Source: Maribacter cobaltidurans (GTDB lineage: Bacteria; Bacteroidota; Bacteroidia; Flavobacteriales; Flavobacteriaceae). From it: a stretch of 64,000 nt of DNA. The notes beneath the pieces are model-generated. The model saw nothing but the letters and a program-made list of their open reading frames with translations, was not told where the DNA came from and ran no database searches. Made by a program: the position numbers and the translations under genes. This document shows, piece by piece, positions 9,922 to 18,200 of the stretch; the stretch's first letter is position 1, and each line of letters opens with the position of its first letter. The stretch is from the NCBI RefSeq assembly GCF_002269385.1, contig NZ_CP022957.1, positions 186,001-250,000 of the forward strand, written 5' to 3'.

Positions 9922-11448
9922 ATGAGAAAGTCGATTCACCTGAAAAACTTCATTTACATTATATCAGTAATAGCCCTATTTTCTTGTGAGTCAAAAGAAA
10001 AAAAGACCATTGCACTTTATAACTCCTATTGTGCAAGTTGTCATGTACTCCCGACCATAGAAAATTTACCCAAACATATATGGGAAGAGGGAGTATTACC
10101 CGACATGGGTGCACGGATGGGAATCTACGACTCAACTTATGATCCATATGAAAAGGTTTCCAGAATGGAAGAATTTGCCATAAAGCAATCTGGTATTTAT
10201 CCAGAAAAACCCTTAATGAATATTAGTGATTGGAATTTATTAAAGGATTACATTCTCAATATGGCCAAGGATTCCTTAAATACTGGTAGTGTAATAACAC
10301 CTAGGAAAAAGGTTTCCCAATTTAAGCCTAATCCAATAATATTGGATAGCATAAAAGGTTCACTCATTACGTTTTTAGAATATGATTCTGTGCAAAAACA
10401 AATAATTACGGGTAATCTTAATCGTAAACTAATTCATTATGAAACACTTATAAAACAAGTTACCAAAACAGAGCCTACTGAAGGTGTTGCTACCTCCTAT
10501 TCCAAACGAGACACCTTAAAATACTTTACCTACGTGGGTTATTTAGACCCTTCCGAACTTCCTCAAGGTAACATCAGTGTTATCGAACCCAGCAAAAGAA
10601 AAATAAATACATCGAATATTCAACTACACAGACCCGTTCATACTCTCGTTCATGATTTCGATAAAGATGGCAATGACGAAGTTGTGGTCTGTGAATTTGG
10701 TGACCTAACAGGTAAGCTTACACTTTTGACACATAAGGGAGATTTTAATTATCAAAATACGGTTTTATTAAACCTGCCCGGAAGTATCAAATCTATTGCC
10801 AAAGACATGAACAAAGATGGCAAGGACGATCTAGTAGTTTTGACATCTCAGGGTAGGGAGGGTATCCACATTTTTTATCAGGAGGAGAATTTAAAATTTA
10901 GAATGGAGACGCCCATTACTTTTAGTCCGGTGTATGGGTCTAGTTGGTTTGAAATTTTAGATTATAACAATGACGGGTATCCAGATATTGTAACTGTAAA
11001 TGGTGATAATGCGGATAAAAGTTATATCCATAAGCCCTATCATGGATTGCGAATACATATTAATGATGGGAATAATAACTTTGAAGAACAGTACTTTTAT
11101 CCTATGAACGGAGCCACAAGGGTAGTTTCCAACGACTTCGACCAAGATGGCGATTTTGATTTTGGAATTCTATCCACGTTTCCTAATTATGACCAAACAC
11201 CATCATATTCCTTTGTGTATTTAGAAAACAAAAACTCAGGCCAATTTCAATTTGAACCTTATCGTATGGACACCAGTGATTTAGGTAGGTGGATGTTAAT
11301 GGATATAGGGGATACGGACCAAGATGGGGATATGGATATTATTCTTAGTTCCTTTAGTTATTCATTTACTCCAGTTCCAAAACTTTTAAATGAAGCGTGG
11401 AGAAACTCAGATGTTGATTTGTTGATTTTAGAGAATAAATTGAAATAG
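9922..11448 (+). CDS. Lipoprotein with N-terminal heme-c motif and VCBS/FG-GAP propeller
   Basis: This 508-residue protein has a lipobox ending at Cys22 (ALFSC) and then a mono-heme c-type motif, CASCH, at residues 37-41. Met62 or Met66 (PDMGARM) are candidate distal ligands. From about residue 210 onward it carries FG-GAP/VCBS repeats (DFDKDGNDEVVVCE, DMNKDGKDDLVVL, DYNNDGYPDIVTVNG, DFDQDGDFDFGIL, DTDQDGDMDIILS). The combination predicts a surface or periplasmic electron-carrying lipoprotein with a calcium-binding propeller. It lies 110 bp after the larger VCBS lipoprotein on the same strand and probably belongs to the same functional locus. Function is unknown. It is convergent with the esterase-like gene, with only 13 bp between the stop codons. 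Confidence 0.85.
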   Translation: MRKSIHLKNFIYIISVIALFSCESKEKKTIALYNSYCASCHVLPTIENLPKHIWEEGVLPDMGARMGIYDSTYDPYEKVSRMEEFAIKQSGIYPEKPLMNISDWNLLKDYILNMAKDSLNTGSVITPRKKVSQFKPNPIILDSIKGSLITFLEYDSVQKQIITGNLNRKLIHYETLIKQVTKTEPTEGVATSYSKRDTLKYFTYVGYLDPSELPQGNISVIEPSKRKINTSNIQLHRPVHTLVHDFDKDGNDEVVVCEFGDLTGKLTLLTHKGDFNYQNTVLLNLPGSIKSIAKDMNKDGKDDLVVLTSQGREGIHIFYQEENLKFRMETPITFSPVYGSSWFEILDYNNDGYPDIVTVNGDNADKSYIHKPYHGLRIHINDGNNNFEEQYFYPMNGATRVVSNDFDQDGDFDFGILSTFPNYDQTPSYSFVYLENKNSGQFQFEPYRMDTSDLGRWMLMDIGDTDQDGDMDIILSSFSYSFTPVPKLLNEAWRNSDVDLLILENKLK

Positions 11449-11461
11449 TCAAAATTAAAAA

Positions 11462-12184
11462 TTACTGACTGTCTAAGCTTTGAAGGACGAACCAATCATA
11501 AAGTTCCTCAGTGGCGTAAGCCTTGGTCCAGGCATCGTGGCCTACATTTTCATACTTTGTGAATTTAACATCATATCCAAGCCCCTTTAATTTATTTACC
11601 ATAGACTCCGATTCCTCTACAGGAATTACCGCATCGTCTTCCCCATGAAATACCCAAATGGGCATTTTCTTATTGATCCACGATGCGTAGGGCAACGGAG
11701 TCATACCACAAACGACCGCCATTGCTGCAAAAGTTTCTGGATATTGAACCGCCATTTCCCAAGCGGCACCTCCTCCCCTACTTATTCCTGATAAATAAAT
11801 TCTATGCCTGTCCACTCTGTTGTTGGAAACAACGGAATCCAATAATTGCTTGACCGCCCTAGTATTCCACCAACTTTTGGCAAATGAATTTTGGGGGGCC
11901 AAAATCAGAAACGGAAATTCTTTTCCCCGTAAAATAAGGCTAGGAGGCGGAATTCTTTCGTCAGCGTCTAAACCCCCTTCTACTTCGCCTCCACCATGTA
12001 AGAACAATAAAATGGGGAACTCCTTTTCAGAATTCAGCTGGTAATCTGGTGGATAATAAAGATAATACTTTAAGGTTTCCGTGACCGATGTTTCCAGCTC
12101 CTCGTCCACCAACGTATAACTAGGTTGTGAGGCACAACTATTTACTAAAAGGATAAGAAATAGAAAGGCGTTGTTTTTAAGCAA
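11462..12184 (-). CDS. Alpha/beta-hydrolase lipoprotein (esterase/PHB-depolymerase-like)
   Basis: This 240-residue alpha/beta hydrolase is predicted to be a lipoprotein (NSC lipobox, Cys17). The triad is visible: nucleophile Ser135 in GISRGG, Asp184 in HGEDDAVIP and His216 in NVGHDAW. An oxyanion-type HGGGE lies at 63-67. This set fits the phospholipase/carboxylesterase or prolyl-oligopeptidase-like family of secreted esterases; the substrate could be an acetyl or feruloyl ester but that is a guess. The start appears to be TTG at 12184, because no ATG or GTG precedes the signal peptide in frame. It is downstream of the giant adhesin gene on the same strand, but a terminator separates them. 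Confidence 0.85.
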   Translation of the reverse strand: MLKNNAFLFLILLVNSCASQPSYTLVDEELETSVTETLKYYLYYPPDYQLNSEKEFPILLFLHGGGEVEGGLDADERIPPPSLILRGKEFPFLILAPQNSFAKSWWNTRAVKQLLDSVVSNNRVDRHRIYLSGISRGGGAAWEMAVQYPETFAAMAVVCGMTPLPYASWINKKMPIWVFHGEDDAVIPVEESESMVNKLKGLGYDVKFTKYENVGHDAWTKAYATEELYDWFVLQSLDSQ

Positions 12185-12227
12185 ATCAATCGTATTATCC
12201 TTTGAAGATACATATTTTGGCTTAAAA

Positions 12228-12267
12228 AACGAGTGAAAGAAAAAGGGAAGCTAATCCAGCTTCCCTT
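12228..12267 (-). terminator. Rho-independent terminator after the giant adhesin gene
   Basis: A perfect 10-bp stem AAGGGAAGCT (12243-12252) / AGCTTCCCTT (12258-12267) with a 5-nt loop is followed, read on the minus strand, by TTTCTTTC. It begins 7 bp after the adhesin stop and should end that transcript before the esterase gene. Confidence 0.85.
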
Positions 12268-12274
12268 ATGAAAT

Positions 12275-15200
12275 TTATCTGTATAAAGTGAAATGTCCAA
12301 CGTATCGGGATTTGCGTTCTCCCAGGGCGTTGACCACATACCAGTAGTCGCCCGAAGGAACTTCCTTGCCCTCATAAGTTCCATCCCATCCTGTTACCTT
12401 ATCCAAAACGGCCACTACCCTACCGTAGCGATCATAGATTTTCACTTCCAAATCATCAAAAAACTCGGTATTCCTTATTTGCCATAAGTCGTTCATTTGG
12501 TCACCATCTGGGGTAAAGAAATTTGGAATTTCCAACATTCCCGTAAATTCAAAGGGCAGATCAACTTCTGCAATACAACCATTTGCATCAACCACCCTAA
12601 TATTTACCATACCACTTTTATTGGTTGTAAAGGTTGTTTCACTTCCGTAGGAGGTACCGTTAAAGAAGTATTCGTAGCCACCATAACCACCTTCCGCCAT
12701 GGCCACCAATTCATTGGGGCCGGTCTTTTCGGCAGATAGGGTCAGAGGGTCATACCCGTCAATAGTAAACTCCACAAAATTGGTACATCCATTCTGGTGA
12801 TAGATATAGACGGTATGGTCACCGGGAGCTAAATCTCCCCACTGATTCTCCATCCCTGCATTGGACGTTATGGCATCTGTAGGGTCTATAGGATCTAGGG
12901 CGAACATTAAATCGTCCATGTTGACATTACCAAGCATATCGATAGTTGATGTACTATTCGGAAAAATTCCTTCACACCCATATACAATTACTGGCTCTGC
13001 AGTAAGGTCCACACCAATACCAATGTTAAACAGCTCAAGTCCAGTACATTGATTGGCGTCCCTAATATGAATGGCGTAAGAGGCACCACCTTGTAAATTC
13101 TCTATCAGTTGTCCAGCTACATAGGGTTCAAAAGTTCCTGTTCCGGTTTCGTCAACAGGATCGATCATTTCCACCTTATATTCATAATAAGGCATTGTAC
13201 TTACCATGGGGTCGTTGATTGGGGTTCCTCCTGTAATCTCGAAAGTCATTGTACCATCATTGGCCCCAATACAAAGCTCAGGCGTAGTCTGAATATTGAT
13301 GGCCTGTAGGACTTCTGGTTCGTCCACAGTGATAAAATCTCGTTCAAAGCATCCATTTTCATCCTGAATCAATATTTCATAAGTACCCTGGGCTAAATCC
13401 TCAAAAGTATATACCCCGGGAGTTGCAGGATCAGTAAAAAACTCGTTAAAGTTGGGACCTATGGCAAACTGAATCAAACCAATTCCTCCTGACAACACCT
13501 CAACAGTGATGGTACCATCCTGCTCCCCGTTACAACTTACCGTTGTAGGAGTTGCATCAAAAACAATGGGATCTGGCCTAACTATCTCAAAAGGACCCGC
13601 AATGTCCATACAAGTGGCCCCACTGGTTACGGCAATATAATAATCCGTGCCCTCAGGTAAGCCCTCGAATGTTCCATTGTCCTGGGGTCCCCTGAACAAA
13701 GTGGCCGAAGGGGACGGATTAAAGGCATCCACTGGGTCGCCATTGTATAAGTAGAAGGTATCGTCACCTACTCCACCATTTACAAAGGACTCAATTCTAC
13801 CGTCCAATTCCGAAGCACATGAAATATCATCCGGAAGATTTGGTAATAAAGTAATACCTGTGGCATCTGTCATGGTAATACCATTGGACCTTACTGCCAA
13901 ACACGTACTTGCCGCACTGGTCTTTCTTACATCAAATTGATAGGTAATGCCTTGAACACCCGAAACCAATACCGAGGTTCCCGTCATTGTCTGATAAGGT
14001 CCAACCACCACTCCATTTTCAACCGGTGCATATTCATAGGTGAAAGATGGATCCGGATTTTGAATGGACAAGCGCATTTCGCCATCTCCCCCACAGCCAG
14101 GCACCCTTGTCTGTACCAGCAATGGAGATACCGGTGGTGGTGGATCTACGAAATAAGGCTCGGTAACAAATAGGCATCCAAAACTTGAGGAAACCTCAAT
14201 GGCATACCAACCAGCACTTATAAATCCACCACTGGCACCAATAAAGGTCGGTGTATTTTGCAAACCACTTGTAGAAGCTACATCCGTATTATTGTTACTG
14301 TTCAAGTACAATAATCTGTAGTTATATCCCGCACCAGGAAATCCTCCTGTGGCACCGGCAGTTGCCGTAGTAGCATCTCCAGTGGTAGGGTCATACGCCT
14401 CCAATACCGCATTGTTCCCATTGGGGCAATCCAAACCTTGTGGTTGTCTGATACCCGCATCAATTTGTGGAACTTCATCAAGTTCTATTTCAAATGAACT
14501 TGAACATAATTCGGAATCCCGTACCTCTACACGATAAAAACCAAATTCAAGGCCCGTAAAATCACTATTATTTGAAAATGCAGCTATTTCAGTGGTATAG
14601 GTAGTTCCTCCATCTGTACTGAACAATAATCGGTATTCGTATGGAGCGCTATCCCAGCCACCTGTTCCGGTAGCCTGAATTTCACCACTATCATTACCAC
14701 AGCCCACATTGCCCACAGAATTGGCAGTTACCTGTAAAGGTCCGTTAGGGGTACGAATATTGGCCACATTACTATCGTTGCTGCAAAATGGCACATCCGT
14801 AGATACTACTTCCACTATCAAATTACCACCTGGCAGGCCGGCTATCCTAGCCTCTTCCCCATTGACATCCGGGAAATTGCTTGTATCAAAACTTCCCGTC
14901 GCTATCGGTGTACTCTTGGTCGTATCATCTGCCATATAGACCGTATAGTTATAGGTTCCTACATAATCGGTCACAGTTATAAAAAGTTCACCATCATTGG
15001 TTCCGAAACAGCTCACTGGTTTTGCTTCGGTAATGAACGCCGCTGGCAATTGCGGCTCATTGACCGTATGAACAGGAAGTGGATAGGTACATCCACCCGT
15101 ATTATCTACAATCTCGAACAAATAATCGCCGGCTGCCGGTAAATCCACAAACCCAAAACTTGCTCCACTAACATTCACATTGGCAACCGGTACGACCGAA

Positions 15201-18200
15201 TTGGTAACAATGGTAAAATCCATGGTGCCCACCACATCGATTCGTACACGTTCATCATTAGCGCAATCCAATGGACTCACAACGGTCAGGGTGGGAACTA
15301 CATCCGTTGGAGGGTTTATCGTTGGTAAGTCAAAAGTTGTCTGACATCCATTCCCATCAATAGCATATACCGTTATGTCTTGCGGAGAACCATTGTCCAC
15401 AATCTCAAAAGTGTTACCCGATTGATAGTTGGAAAAACCAGTTATACTATACTGATATCCAGAACCAACAGTTCCTGGATCTACTATGTTTACAGTAATA
15501 AGAGTTGAACTATACCTATTAGCACCGGGCTCACAGGCAAAATCAGGGGCTGATGCATTAATACTAAAGTCAGCTGGGTTCGTAATCGTATGTACCCCAG
15601 ATAAAACTTCACAGCCTCGTTGGGTCACAACCTGTACCTGATAATCACCTTGTGGTAAATCCGAAAAAGTACCAGTATTATTGCGGGTATGTTCCGAGGA
15701 AGTCGTAAGGTTATTCAGAATATAGGTTATTGGCGTATCCTCAGATGTAAATGGAACCAAAGCATTAGCGGGTCCTACCACCACTTCAATAGTACCATCG
15801 TTGTTATCACGACACGTAATGTCCGTAGCCAATTCTGAAGTTATAATTGGTTGGGCAGCCTGATTCAAATTGATTCCGGCCACGTTATATTCGCAGAAAT
15901 TTGTTCCATCGAACATAATTCTGTCTACCACCAACACATCATAGGTACCAGGGGTCAATCCCGTAAAAACAGGATTATCCTCTTGCGTTATGGGTCCAAT
16001 AGAAGCCCCTGTATAATCCGTTCCGGAAAGTATATAACCAAAGTCCCCACTACCCCCAAAAGTGGCTATGGTAATTTCACCATCGGCATCGTTACAGGTA
16101 GAATCCGTTGAAAAAGTTCCAGTCGCCGAAAGGAAGTTATAAACGGTGGCAGTACCCTGACTGGTACATCCATTAGCATCCACTACATCAACCGTATAAT
16201 CCCCCGGACTTGCAACCGTAAAGGTATATACCCAATTGGTTCCATTATCGGTTGGAATCTGTTCATCTCCCGCCAAAGTAAAACGTGGTGTGTTGACCGA
16301 ATTGGGCATGGCCACCGTAATATCAAAGGACGTTGAACTGGGGTTACATTGGTTAACCACAGTGAAGGTAGGTACAGGAAGATCTGGATCTAACTGAATT
16401 ACCGTTGCAATGTCAAAGGAAGTACAACCACCACTGTCTCTTACGTAGATATCGTAATCACCAGCAGGTCCCACAAAGGTTGTGGTAGTCACATAGTCCG
16501 TTGGATATACAGGTTCTGGAGACCCATCGGGTACAAAAGCATATTCATAGGGGCCGCCCGAACCGCCACGTCCTTGTACCGTAATCTGACCGAAGGCATT
16601 ACAATTGGCAGGAACATCCGATATAATATCAATAGCCGGAAGGTTTTGGTCAATAATAACACTGGTCGCATCCCTACAAGTATTCGTTTCGTTGACCACA
16701 ATTATTTGGTAATCCCCTGGTAATTCTGGGTAGGTATTGTTATACGGAGGTGCAGGAGCCGAAAATGATGGAACGATAACCGTTGTGGTATTCGTGTCGT
16801 TGTTCAACAATTCTATTCTTAAAATATCCCCAGGATTATATCCAATTACCTGATATGCAATCTCCCCATTTCTATTCAGGTCACATGCCCCAGGCGTGGA
16901 GGATGCCGTAATTTCTAAAGTGGAAGGTGCATCCACAGGCGGTATTTCTTGTTCATAAATACAGCCTGTTCCTGTATCCCTAACCTGAACGGTATAGGTG
17001 ATACCGTATTGAATACCATCCGTAGTATTGCTAAATGTATGGTCGTTTACACCTGGGGTATTGTTTAAAGGGTAAAAGGATGGTTGCTGAGCCAACTTTA
17101 TCTCATAGGAACCAGAACCTCCACTTACACTCACGGCATAAGTAAAAGTACTATCGTCACAAGAAGGAGGTACAGGTGGCAGTATCGGGGTAATTACCAC
17201 CTCATTGGAGGTTATGGTAACCGTGTCAATATCCGTACATCCATTTGCATCTAATGTTATGACCGTATAGTCACCAGGTACTAGATTTATATCGTTTATC
17301 GTTATTGGAAAAATGGATTGATTCTCTAGCCTAGTTATTTCAGTCCCAGTATTGTCCTCAATCCTGAAGTCAAAATTTGCCGTTCCGTCAGTTACTCCTG
17401 TAATATTTATTCCGCCGCTTACTGTTCCACTTCCGTCACAGATAGCAGGATTTTCGGTAACCGTTGCATCTGGTGGTAACGTAGTATCTGTTCCAATTAC
17501 CACATTGGCAGGTGCCGTTTCACAACCTCTGGCATCTCTTACCAGGTAAGGATATGTTCCTGCCGGTAAATCAGAATATACCGTTTGTGAGCTCCAGCCC
17601 GTACCATTGAAATTAACTTCATAAGGTGGCACCCCACTAGTAGCATCCGGGATGATGGTAGCAACCCCGTTATTTGGCGCTCCACAACTTACCGGTCTAG
17701 TAATGACTGAAGCTGCAGCAATGTTTGCCGGTGGATTCAATATTAACGGTGCCGATGTGGCTTCACATCCTGTATTGGTAATATTATTATCGGTTATCCT
17801 GAATACGTATGTTCCATCAACTGCGGTATCGTAGAAAAATGTACTAGAGGTGTAGGGCACAGGAGCGCTAAATGTGGCCCCGTTATCAGAACTTACTTCA
17901 TACAATCCGGTTCCAGAAGCATATCCTCCAGTAACATCGACACGTATCTGACCAGGCGAGCCACCACAGGGTATTTCGGTAACGACCGCTGTATTCACCC
18001 TAAGTTGCTGTTCTATAGTAATGACGATGGAATCACTACAGTTATTTCCATCCACTACCTCAATTGTATAATTTCCGGGTGTCAACCCATTAAAAGTTCC
18101 CATACCTTGTAATGCCCCTCCATTGATTCGATACTCATGGGTTCCTAATGCCGCCGATCCCGCTGTGGACGTTACCACTGCGGTCGCTCCGGTTCCTGGG

